The notes beneath the pieces were generated by a model. It did not search any database and was not told the origin of the DNA. It worked only from the letters and a program-made list of their open reading frames with translations. The position numbers were made by a program, and so were the translations under genes. This document shows positions 17,717-24,920 of a DNA stretch of 64,000 bases, piece by piece (positions within the stretch are counted from its first letter, which is position 1; the number at the start of each line of letters is the position of its first letter). Origin of the DNA: Mycolicibacterium parafortuitum (GTDB lineage Bacteria > Actinomycetota > Actinomycetes > Mycobacteriales > Mycobacteriaceae); assembly GCF_010725485.1 (NCBI RefSeq), contig NZ_AP022598.1, positions 1,054,001 through 1,118,000 on the forward strand, written 5' to 3'.

Positions 17717-18067
17717 TCAGGGGTGCGCGGTCTTCACCGGCAACGCCGCGACCAGCGGGGTGTCCGCGCCGACCCGGCCCACCGTCGCGGCGCCGCCGGG
17801 ATCGCCGAGCGGCGCGTCGCGGCCGGGCAACGTCGTGGTGAAGAACTCGGCGTTGTCGGCCAGGAACGCCAGTTCCTCGTCGGGAAGGTCGGTCTCGTAG
17901 TAGATCGCGTCCACCCGGCACGCGATGCGGCAGGCGCCGCAGTCCACGCATTCGTTGGGGTTGATGTACATGGCGCGATCACCCTCGTAGATGCAGTCCG
18001 CAGGGCACTCCTGCACGCAGGACTTGTCGACGATGTCCACGCACGCGCTGCCGATCACGTAGGTCAT
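17717..18067 (-). CDS. 7Fe ferredoxin, FdxA-type
   Basis: 116 residues from ATG 18067 (MTYVIGSACVDIVDKSCVQE); the frame opens 3 codons earlier. Cysteines 9, 17, 21, 25, 40, 43, 46 and 50 give the full ligand set for one [3Fe-4S] and one [4Fe-4S] cluster (CPADCIYEG and CVDCGACRIACRVDAI). The Pro that normally follows the last Cys is Arg here. The C-terminal part (ELAFLADNAEFFTTTLPGRD) matches the long FdxA class. It lies downstream of nirBD in the same direction, so it may serve nitrite or siroheme-related redox chemistry. That link is inferred from position only. Confidence 0.85.
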   Translation of the reverse strand: MTYVIGSACVDIVDKSCVQECPADCIYEGDRAMYINPNECVDCGACRIACRVDAIYYETDLPDEELAFLADNAEFFTTTLPGRDAPLGDPGGAATVGRVGADTPLVAALPVKTAHP

Positions 18068-18130
18068 GGCCCCCACCGTAGGAGCCGGAAGGCGCCCTCG
18101 TCAGGGGCCGAAAGTCCCTAATCAGGTCAC

Positions 18131-18191
18131 GACGAGATTGCGTCTACACCGACGTCCACTCGAAAAAGCGCTGCTGGAATGCAATTTCGGC
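18131..18191. repeat. intergenic palindromic repeat, copy C (one good arm)
   Basis: The right arm CTGCTGGAATGCAATTTCGG plus C (18171-18191) is a full family arm, preceded by TCCACTCGA as in copy D. The expected left arm position reads GACGAGATTGCGTCTACACC (18131-18150), which matches only in its outer half. It sits 8 bases after the nirD stop. The 132-bp spacer 18068-18199 holds nothing else recognised apart from the ferredoxin leader. Confidence 0.6.
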
Positions 18192-18199
18192 AGAGTGGG

Positions 18200-18559
18200 T
18201 CAGGTGCCGACCTGGACGTCGCCGTCGGGGGTGATCCGCGTCGCATACACCGGCAGGCAGTGATCGGGGTTGTCATCAGGAGTGTCGAGGCAGCGGCCGT
18301 CGTCGAGTGCGAACGCCTGCTTCTTGATCGGCGACTGCACGGTGGCGCGGCCGGCGCGGTCACCGACGATGCCCCGCGACATCACCGCCGCACCGGAGAA
18401 CGGGTCGATGTTGCCGACCGCGCGCAGGGTGCCGTCGTCGAGCCGGAACAGCGCGGCCTGCGCGCCGCCGGGAAGTAGCACCCCGACCCCGCGGTTGGGG
18501 ATCAGGAAGTCGTACCGGCAGGCCGTCGTCCACACCTGCGTCTCGTTGATCACGGTCAC
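18200..18559 (-). CDS. nirD: assimilatory nitrite reductase small subunit
   Basis: 119 residues with the Rieske-like NirD fold: YDFLIPNRGVGVLLPGGAQA, LFRLDDGTLRAVGNIDPFSG and AVMSRGIVGDRAGRATVQSP, ending LPVYATRITPDGDVQV. As is typical of NirD, the Rieske iron-sulfur ligands are absent (no CxH pair). It partners NirB in NADH-dependent reduction of nitrite to ammonium in the cytoplasm. It starts 4 bases after the nirB stop. Confidence 0.93.
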   Translation of the reverse strand: MTVINETQVWTTACRYDFLIPNRGVGVLLPGGAQAALFRLDDGTLRAVGNIDPFSGAAVMSRGIVGDRAGRATVQSPIKKQAFALDDGRCLDTPDDNPDHCLPVYATRITPDGDVQVGT

Positions 18560-18563
18560 CGGT

Positions 18564-21107
18564 CTACCTCCCCACCTTCGGCATGCCGATCGGCACCTTG
18601 CGGCCCGATCGCTGTTCGAACTGGATCGTCGGGTCGGGCACCTCCGGGGCGTTCACGAACGACACGAACCGCGACAGCTTGTCGGGATCCTCCAGCACGC
18701 CCTTCCATTCGCACGCGTATCCGTCGACGTGGCGCTGCATCGCCGCCTCGAATTCGGCTGCCAGACCGAGGGAGTCGTCGCAGATCACCTCGCGCAGATG
18801 ATCGAGGCCCATCTGCTCGACCCATGGCGCCGTGCGCTGCAGCCGGTCGGCGGTGCGGATGTAGAACATCAGGAACCGGTCGATGTAGCGCACCAGCGTG
18901 TCGTCATCGAGGTCACCGGCCAGCAGCTGGGCGTGCTTGGGGGTCATACCGCCGTTACCGCCGATGTAGAGGTTCCACCCGGTCTCGGTCGCGATCACGC
19001 CGACGTCCTTGCCGCGTGCCTCTGCGCACTCCCGAGCACAGCCGGACACCCCCATCTTGATCTTGTGCGGGGCGCGCAGGCCCCGGTAACGCATTTCCAG
19101 GTCGATGGCCATCTGCACCGAATCCTGTTGCCCGTAGCGGCACCAGTCGCTGCCCACACAGCTCTTCACCGTGCGCAACGACTTGCCGTACGCCTGACCG
19201 GATTCCATGCCACCCTCGACCAGCCGACGCCAGATCTCGGGCAGCTGGTCGACCCGGGCGCCGAACATGTCGATGCGCTGGCCACCGGTGATCTTGGTGT
19301 ACAGGCCGAAATCCTTGGCGATCTGCCCGATCAGGATCAGATGCTCCGGGGTGATGTCCCCGCCGGGAACCCGCGGCACCACCGAATAGCTGCCGTTGCG
19401 CTGGATGTTGGCCAGGAAGTGGTCGTTGGAGTCCTGCAGCGAGGCCTGCTCACCGTCGAGGATGTGCTCGGAGCTGGTCGACGCAAGGATCGACGCGACG
19501 ACGGGTTTGCAGATGTCACAGCCTTTCCCGGTGCCGAACCGCTCGATCAGACCGCTGAACGTGCGGATCGAGGTGGCACTGACGATCTCGAACAACTCCG
19601 CACGCGAGTGGGAGAAGTGCTCGCACAACGCCTTCGACTGTTCCACCCCCTCGGCGTCGAGCAGCTGCTTGAGCAACGGCACGCACGAGCCGCACGACGT
19701 CCCGGCCAGGGTGCACTTCTTCAGATCGGCGACGTCGCAGCAGCCGCCGGCGATCGCATCCGTCAGATCGCCCTTGGTCACGTTGTTGCACGAGCAGATC
19801 TGCGCCGCCGCCGGCAGCGCGCCGACGCCCAAAGCGCCTCCGCCGCCCTCGGATCCGGCCGGTGTGATCAGCGCCAGCGGATCGCCGGGCAGCTGCTCGC
19901 CGACCATCGGGCGCAGCACGCCGTACGCGGACGCGTCACCGACGAGGATGCCGCCGAGCAGGGTCCTGGCATCGTCGGACAGGATCAGCTTCGCGTAGGT
20001 CTGGTTCACGGCGTCGTTGACCGCGACCGCCAGACTGTCCGGGGTGGTGCCCATCGCATCGCCGAAGCTCGCCACGTCCACACCGAGCAGCTTGAGCTTG
20101 GTCGACATATCGGCCTCGGGGAATTCGGCGGCGCCGCCGAGCAACCGGTCGGCGACCACCTCGGCGCTGGTGTATCCAGGGCCGACCAGCCCGTAACAGC
20201 GCCCTTCGATCGCGGCGACCTCACCGATCGCATAGATGTCGGGATCGCTTGTCACACAACCCAGATCGGTGAGCACCCCGCCGCGCTCGGCGAGCTGCAG
20301 GCCCGCATACCCGGCGAGCTCGTCGCGGGGCCGTACCCCGGCGGCGAACACCACGACCCCGGCGTCGATGTGCGTGCCGTCGCTGAGCGTGACCCGCATG
20401 GAGTCGTCGTCGGCACAGCGGCGCAGCGGGCGGTTGCGCTGGGCGGGTTTGATCGATTCGGTACCGACGTCGGTGTGCACGGCGATGCCGAGTTCGGTGA
20501 TCATCCGGCCCAGCAGCGCGCCGCCGGCCTCGTCGAGCTGCTGGGCCATCAGCCGGGGAGAGCGCTCGATGACGTGAGCGGTCAACCCGAAGCCGCGCAG
20601 CGCGTTCGCGGCCTCCAGGCCCAGCAGTCCGCCGCCGATCACGACGCCGGCGCCACCTCCGGTGTCGAGGGTGCGGCGCGCGGCGGCGCGGATGTCGTCG
20701 AGGTCGTCGAGCGTGCGGTAGACGTGGCAGCCGGGCAGATCCCGGCCGGGCACGGGTGGTACGAACGCATACGAGCCGGTCGCCAAGACCAGCGCGTCGT
20801 AGCCGATCCGGGTGCCGTCGGCGGTGGTGACCACTTTCGTGTCCCGGTCGATCCGCACGACTTTCTGCCCGAGCCGCAGATCGACCAGATCGTCGCCGGC
20901 GTATTGGTTGCCGGGCAGGGCCAGCAGGGACCGGTCCCAGTGGTCGGTGTATCCGGTGAGGCCGACGCGGTCGTAGGCCGCATCGGATTCCTCGGCCAGC
21001 ACGGTGATCCGCCAGCTACCCGCGCTGTCTCGTGACCGCAGGGCTTCGACGAACCGGTGACCGACCATGCCGTGGCCGACGACCACGACGTGCGAGTTTG
21101 ACGCCAT
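18564..21107 (-). CDS. nirB: assimilatory nitrite reductase large subunit
   Basis: 847 residues from ATG 21107 (MASNSHVVVVGHGMVGHRFV); the frame opens 20 codons earlier. Order: FAD/NADH domain (VVVGHGMVGHRFVEALR, LVLATGSYAFVPPVPG, GVVIGGGLLGLEAANALRGF), a BFD-type [2Fe-2S] region (ICSCNNVTKGDLTDAI, GTSCGSCVPLLKQLL), then the siroheme/[4Fe-4S] sulfite-nitrite reductase core (SCVGSDWCRYG and GVSGCARECAEARGKDVGVI). It carries six-electron reduction of nitrite to ammonium with NirD. It is divergent from hsp20 across about 200 bp. Siroheme supply genes lie just downstream on the other strand. Confidence 0.95.
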   Translation of the reverse strand: MASNSHVVVVGHGMVGHRFVEALRSRDSAGSWRITVLAEESDAAYDRVGLTGYTDHWDRSLLALPGNQYAGDDLVDLRLGQKVVRIDRDTKVVTTADGTRIGYDALVLATGSYAFVPPVPGRDLPGCHVYRTLDDLDDIRAAARRTLDTGGGAGVVIGGGLLGLEAANALRGFGLTAHVIERSPRLMAQQLDEAGGALLGRMITELGIAVHTDVGTESIKPAQRNRPLRRCADDDSMRVTLSDGTHIDAGVVVFAAGVRPRDELAGYAGLQLAERGGVLTDLGCVTSDPDIYAIGEVAAIEGRCYGLVGPGYTSAEVVADRLLGGAAEFPEADMSTKLKLLGVDVASFGDAMGTTPDSLAVAVNDAVNQTYAKLILSDDARTLLGGILVGDASAYGVLRPMVGEQLPGDPLALITPAGSEGGGGALGVGALPAAAQICSCNNVTKGDLTDAIAGGCCDVADLKKCTLAGTSCGSCVPLLKQLLDAEGVEQSKALCEHFSHSRAELFEIVSATSIRTFSGLIERFGTGKGCDICKPVVASILASTSSEHILDGEQASLQDSNDHFLANIQRNGSYSVVPRVPGGDITPEHLILIGQIAKDFGLYTKITGGQRIDMFGARVDQLPEIWRRLVEGGMESGQAYGKSLRTVKSCVGSDWCRYGQQDSVQMAIDLEMRYRGLRAPHKIKMGVSGCARECAEARGKDVGVIATETGWNLYIGGNGGMTPKHAQLLAGDLDDDTLVRYIDRFLMFYIRTADRLQRTAPWVEQMGLDHLREVICDDSLGLAAEFEAAMQRHVDGYACEWKGVLEDPDKLSRFVSFVNAPEVPDPTIQFEQRSGRKVPIGMPKVGR

Positions 21108-21163
21108 GACCGTCACGCTAGGAAACCGATATTGCTGTTGTGTCGCCTCGTGTGAAGCCCCCA

Positions 21164-21183
21164 TCACGGTGTGCTCACCGTGA
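21164..21183. promoter_or_regulatory. palindrome in the nirB / hsp20 intergenic region
   Basis: TCACGGTG-TGCT-CACCGTGA is a perfect 8-bp-arm inverted repeat 57 bases upstream of nirB and 127 bases upstream of hsp20. It has the form of a dimer-binding operator. Which regulator binds is not shown; a nitrogen regulator is an option, but the site does not match the GlnR pattern I know. Confidence 0.45.
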
Positions 21184-21228
21184 CCCGGCCACCCTGTGAG
21201 GCGGTTCGCCCACAGCGAACGCCCAGCT

Positions 21229-21295
21229 GGAACATGAGCGTGGTCGACTCAAGTTCTATCAAGTGAAACCGGAAACAGACCGGTCACGACTCAAG
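21229..21295 (+). promoter_or_regulatory. hsp20 promoter with HspR-like half-sites
   Basis: Two direct ACTCAAG copies (21247-21253 and 21289-21295) match the right half of the HAIR operator (CTTGAGT-N7-ACTCAAG) used by HspR; a TATCAAGTG lies between. GGAAC at 21229 and GTT at 21253 resemble stress-sigma -35/-10 elements, though 19 bases apart is longer than usual. Heat or envelope-stress control is inferred. Confidence 0.4.
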
Positions 21296-21309
21296 GAGAT
21301 GGAGAGATC

Positions 21310-21753
21310 ATGAGCACCGCCTTGAACACCTTGGCCCTGCGGACGCGGCCGGCCTTCGATACCGAGCGCTTCGTCCGTGAGTTCTTCGGCCCGGTCACCG
21401 CAGGCGAGTGGGCGAAGGGCATCAACCCGGCCGTCGAGGTGGATCGCGACGGCGAGGACGCGGTGATCCGCGTGGACCTGCCCGGCGTCGACGTCGCGAA
21501 GGACGTCACCGTCGAGGTCGACCGCGGTCGCCTGGTGGTCCGCGGTGAACGCCGCGACGAGCGCGCCGAGGAGCGCGACGGCCGCAAGATCAGCGAGGTC
21601 CGGTACGGCTCGTTCCACCGCTCGTTCGCGCTGCCCGCCCACATCACCAACGACGCGGTATCGGCCGGCTACGACGCCGGCGTGTTGACGGTCCGCGTCG
21701 CCGGTGCGCACAAGGGCGCCGAACCGCACCGGGTGGCGATCGAAGCCAAGTAA
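21310..21753 (+). CDS. Hsp20/alpha-crystallin family small heat-shock protein
   Basis: 147 residues, with AAGGAGATGGAGAG upstream of ATG 21310. Residues about 40-135 are an alpha-crystallin domain: NPAVEVDRDGEDAVIRVDLP, GRLVVRGERRDERAEERD, GSFHRSFALPAHITNDAVSA and AGVLTVRVAGA (the conserved A-x-x-x-G-V-L motif). It binds unfolding proteins as an ATP-independent holdase oligomer. It corresponds by position and type to the M. tuberculosis hsp/acr2 gene. It is divergent from nirB. Confidence 0.92.
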   Translation: MSTALNTLALRTRPAFDTERFVREFFGPVTAGEWAKGINPAVEVDRDGEDAVIRVDLPGVDVAKDVTVEVDRGRLVVRGERRDERAEERDGRKISEVRYGSFHRSFALPAHITNDAVSAGYDAGVLTVRVAGAHKGAEPHRVAIEAK

Positions 21754-21816
21754 CCCGACGGCATGCCAGTACCGGTGGGAACCACTCGGTTCCCACCGGT
21801 TTACTGTGCAGTCCCT

Positions 21817-22248
21817 ATGGACACCCCGCTCGCCGTCGACACCGCGCTGACCGTGCTGGCCGCCGGTCTGATCTTCCTGTGGGCGCTGGCGCTGGGGGTC
21901 TGGAAGTACCACCAGATGGCCACCAGCGAAGACCATCTCGCGCATCCCTATGTCGACATCGCGCACCGCGCCGCGCTGCTGTACGCGTTCGCGACGATGC
22001 TGCTGGCGGTGTTCGTCGAACTGAGCGCATGGCCGGACTGGGTCGATCTGATCGCGGCCGCGGTGGTGGTCGCATTCTTCGTGCTGGCCATCGCCACCTA
22101 TGTCGTCCACGGCATCCGGCGCGACACCACCAACCAATTCGAACGGGTGGACACCACCGTGCGGGTCGCGATGGCGGCCCTGATCGTCGGTGAGATCGGA
22201 GGGACCGCGGTGCTGGTCGCCGGGTTCGTCGCCGCCCAGTTCTTCTAA
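21817..22248 (+). CDS. four-helix integral membrane protein, unknown
   Basis: 143 residues from ATG 21817 (MDTPLAVDTALTVLAAGLIF); the frame opens at 21763, but the extra residues do not look coding. Four hydrophobic segments are visible (DTALTVLAAGLIFLWALAL, AALLYAFATMLLAVFVELS, LIAAAVVVAFFVLAIATYVV, VAMAALIVGEIGGTAVLV). A conserved-looking loop HQMATSEDHLAHPYVDIAHR lies after helix 1. I do not recognise a characterised family. It lies between hsp20 and a universal stress protein on the same strand. Confidence 0.7.
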   Translation: MDTPLAVDTALTVLAAGLIFLWALALGVWKYHQMATSEDHLAHPYVDIAHRAALLYAFATMLLAVFVELSAWPDWVDLIAAAVVVAFFVLAIATYVVHGIRRDTTNQFERVDTTVRVAMAALIVGEIGGTAVLVAGFVAAQFF

Positions 22249-22344
22249 AAGACCCGGTTCGTTCCCGTGTGGATCGCGGCCCTGTCGCCAATCAGTGAAC
22301 GTCCGTACACTCAAGCGTGGCGCCAACTCAGTGGGGAGATCACC

Positions 22345-22797
22345 GTGGCGGACTACCGGACCATCGTCGTCGGCACAGACGGCTCACAGACCTCACTGCG
22401 GGCGGTCGACAAGGCAGCGGCCATCGCCGCCGACAACGGGGCCAAACTCATCGTCGCCACCGTGTTCTCGGCGCGACAACGCCCGGCGGCGGCCCCCGAC
22501 CCCGATCAGCCCGGCCGCGAGGACTACCGCACCGAGGGCGACGCGCCGGTCTACGACCTGCTGCACGATGCGGCGTCCCGGGCCCGCGCGCACGGCGCCG
22601 ACGACGTCCACGAACGCGCGATCGAGGGAGTTCCCGCCGATGCGCTCATCGCGCTCGCCGACGAGGTCGGAGCCGACCTGCTGGTCGTCGGCAGCGTCGG
22701 ATACAACTCGGTGGTCGGCCGCCTCGTCGGCTCGGTCCCGCGCCTGGTCCGGCGACGCGCCGGGACCGAGGTCATGGTCGTCGACACCGCGGAGTGA
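22345..22797 (+). CDS. universal stress protein (UspA family)
   Basis: 150 residues from GTG 22345, with GGGGAGA upstream; longer in-frame starts back to 22267 lack a ribosome site. The Usp fold is clear: YRTIVVGTDGSQTSLRAVDK and, at the C-terminal end, LLVVGSVGYNSVVGRLVGSV, which contains the ATP-binding G-x2-G-x9-G-S pattern. A single Usp domain is present. An ACTCAAG motif at 22309-22315 echoes the hsp20 upstream half-sites. It converges with the isocitrate-lyase-family gene 15 bases later. Confidence 0.88.
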   Translation: MADYRTIVVGTDGSQTSLRAVDKAAAIAADNGAKLIVATVFSARQRPAAAPDPDQPGREDYRTEGDAPVYDLLHDAASRARAHGADDVHERAIEGVPADALIALADEVGADLLVVGSVGYNSVVGRLVGSVPRLVRRRAGTEVMVVDTAE

Positions 22798-22812
22798 TCC
22801 GGGCGCGGCCGA

Positions 22813-23568
22813 TCAGATCCAGCGCGCCAGAAGTTCCTTCGAGCGCTCGGCCAGCGCCGCCTGCCAGAACGGACCGAAACTGATCCGCGCGACGCCAAGC
22901 GGCCCGTAGGAGCTGGGATCGGACTGGTCCGGCCTGGCGATCGCGTTGACCGGCAGCGGCAACTCAGAGGTCAACCGCCGCATGACTTCCGGCGGATGCA
23001 CCCCGACCGGGTACAGCACGTCCGCGCCGGCCTCGGCGGCCTCGGTCAACCGGGCGATCGCCCGGTCCACCCGGTCGGCCTCGTCGCCGTCCTGGCGCAG
23101 GAACAGATCTGTCCTGGCGTTGACCACGACGCGCACTCCCGCCTTGTCCGCGGCCTCCCGCAACCCGGCGACGAGTTCGGCGTGCTCGGCCGAGGAGCGC
23201 AGCCGGCCGCCCTCGCCGTGCACGGTGTCCTCGATGTTGAGCCCGACCGCGCCGGCCGACAGCAGACCCTCGATCAGCCGCTCCGGCGCCTCGCCGTACC
23301 CGGATTCGATGTCCACCGACAGCGGCACGTCGACAGCGGCGGTGATCTGCGCGACGCGGGTCAGCACATCGTCGAACACCATCCCCTCGTTGTCCTCCTT
23401 GCCGATGGAATCGGCCAGCGGGTGGCTGCCCGCGGTCAGCGCCGCAAACCCGGCGTCCACCGCCAACCGCGCCGACCACGCGTCCCAGACCGTCGGCAAA
23501 ACCACCGGGTTGCCGGGTCGATGCAGAGCCAGCAACGCCTCGGCGCGGCCCTTCAAAACGTCGTTCAT
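22813..23568 (-). CDS. isocitrate lyase / PEP mutase family protein
   Basis: 251 residues with a PEP-mutase-type TIM barrel: PVVLPTVWDAWSARLAVDAG, TAGSHPLADSIGKEDN, VPLSVDIESGYGEAPERLIE and VGLNIEDTVHGE (Mg-binding acidic residues), then RVVVNARTDLFLRQDG. The KKCGH loop of true isocitrate lyases is absent. Likely activities in this subfamily are oxaloacetate decarboxylation or cleavage of a 2,3-disubstituted malate; the substrate is unresolved. It is divergent from the sdh1 operon leader gene across 120 bp. Confidence 0.85.
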   Translation of the reverse strand: MNDVLKGRAEALLALHRPGNPVVLPTVWDAWSARLAVDAGFAALTAGSHPLADSIGKEDNEGMVFDDVLTRVAQITAAVDVPLSVDIESGYGEAPERLIEGLLSAGAVGLNIEDTVHGEGGRLRSSAEHAELVAGLREAADKAGVRVVVNARTDLFLRQDGDEADRVDRAIARLTEAAEAGADVLYPVGVHPPEVMRRLTSELPLPVNAIARPDQSDPSSYGPLGVARISFGPFWQAALAERSKELLARWI

Positions 23569-23688
23569 GCCATTGCCCTCCGTGTTCTCCAGTCATCAAA
23601 GTGATCTGTCTCACGCTTTGCAACGGTGATTTAGCTAGCATCAGTTGCGTACTGTGATCCATGACACCCTTCAGCCCAAGGAGGTCGC

Positions 23689-23991
23689 TTGTCCAGCACC
23701 AGCACCACCGAACTCGCCCAGCTTCACGACCTGATCGGGAGCATGCGGCGATGCGTCACGTCGCTGGCGTCGCGATACGGGGACAGCCCTGCCACCCGTC
23801 GCATCGTCAACGACGCCGAACGCCTACTCAACGACATCGACCGTCTCGACATCGATGCCGAGGAGCTGGAACTCGCGCGAGGTGTCAGCCGGCACCATCA
23901 CGTCGCCGAGCGCATCCCGATTCCAGACACCCAGTACGACACCGACTTCTGGCGCGGCGTCGACGACGAGGGTCTCGGCGGCACCCGCTAG
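23689..23991 (+). CDS. conserved small protein leading the sdh1 operon
   Basis: 100 residues from TTG 23689; AAGGAGG 4-5 bases upstream strongly supports this start. It is acidic, helical and soluble: STTELAQLHDLIGSMRRCVT, RYGDSPATRRIVNDAERLLN, and a conserved-looking tail IPIPDTQYDTDFWRGVDDEG. From memory it matches the M. tuberculosis Rv0250c family, which also precedes the succinate dehydrogenase genes. Function unknown; a role in assembly or regulation of Sdh1 is only an inference from position. Confidence 0.78.
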   Translation: MSSTSTTELAQLHDLIGSMRRCVTSLASRYGDSPATRRIVNDAERLLNDIDRLDIDAEELELARGVSRHHHVAERIPIPDTQYDTDFWRGVDDEGLGGTR

Positions 23992-24066
23992 AGACGTGCG
24001 TGCCGCCCTTCTGACCGCAGAGGTGCGGCACGCATTCGGGGGACATAACTTCATCGAAAGGTAACC

Positions 24067-24888
24067 GTGAGCGCACCTACCGCCGACCGCAAAGCGACCG
24101 GCGTCTTCTCGCCTGGCCGTGCCCAAATCTCGCAGCGCACGCTCCGCACCGACCGGTGGTGGATGTCGCCGCTGATCGTCAATCTGGGCTTCGCCGCGTT
24201 CATCATCTACGCGACCGTCCGGGCCTTCATGCAGAAGTGGTACTTCGTCGAGGAGTACGGCTACCTGACGCCGTTCTACTCGCCGTGCGTGTCGACCGGC
24301 TGCATCCCCGAGGCCAGTCACTTCGGTCAGTTCCTGCCGGACTGGCCGATCCTGCCCTACGCGGCACTCTCCCTGCCGTTCCTGCTGCTGTTCCGGTTGA
24401 CCTGCTACTACTACCGCGGCGCCTACTACCGCTCGGTGTGGCAGTCCCCCACGGCCTGCGCCGTCGCCGAACCCCACGCCAAGTACACCGGCGAGACGCG
24501 CATGCCGCTGATCATCCAGAACTCGCACCGCTACTTCTTCTACATCGCCGCGATCATCTCGGTGATCAACACCTACGACGCGATCATCGCGTTCCACAAA
24601 CCCGACGGCGGTTTCGGTTTCGGGCTCGGCAACCTGGTGCTGCTCATCAACGTGATCCTGCTGTGGACGTACACGCTGTCGTGTCACTCCTGCCGCCACG
24701 TCGCCGGTGGACGGCTCAAGCACTTCTCGAAACACCCGGTGCGCTATTGGATGTGGACCCAGATCAGCCGCCTCAACGTCCGGCACAAGATGTACGCCTG
24801 GATCACCCTCGGCACGCTGATGTTCACCGACTTCTACGTCATGGCCGTATCGGCCGGATGGTTCCCTGACCTCAGATTCATTGGCTGA
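24067..24888 (+). CDS. succinate dehydrogenase 1 membrane subunit
   Basis: 273 residues from GTG 24067, with CGAAAGG upstream. About five hydrophobic helices are visible (PLIVNLGFAAFIIYATVRAF, ILPYAALSLPFLLLFRLTCY, YFFYIAAIISVINTYDAI, LVLLINVILLWTYTLSC, AWITLGTLMFTDFYVMAVSA), with His candidates in NSHRYFFY and SCHSCRHVAGG. It anchors the SdhAB pair and passes electrons to menaquinone. The order membrane subunit-SdhA-SdhB matches mycobacterial Sdh1 (Rv0249c-Rv0247c type). Confidence 0.9.
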   Translation: MSAPTADRKATGVFSPGRAQISQRTLRTDRWWMSPLIVNLGFAAFIIYATVRAFMQKWYFVEEYGYLTPFYSPCVSTGCIPEASHFGQFLPDWPILPYAALSLPFLLLFRLTCYYYRGAYYRSVWQSPTACAVAEPHAKYTGETRMPLIIQNSHRYFFYIAAIISVINTYDAIIAFHKPDGGFGFGLGNLVLLINVILLWTYTLSCHSCRHVAGGRLKHFSKHPVRYWMWTQISRLNVRHKMYAWITLGTLMFTDFYVMAVSAGWFPDLRFIG

Positions 24889-24920
24889 CAACTTAATTCA
24901 GAAAACAGTAAGGATAATTG

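Noticed and set aside
18270..21035. A 921-residue frame antisense to nirB
   Set aside because: Arg/His/Gln/Val-rich composition typical of a high-GC shadow frame; nirB on the other strand has full domain motifs.
21151..21168. CRP-like site TGTGA...TCACG upstream of nirB
   Set aside because: Spacing is 8 bases instead of 6, and it overlaps the better palindrome at 21164-21183.
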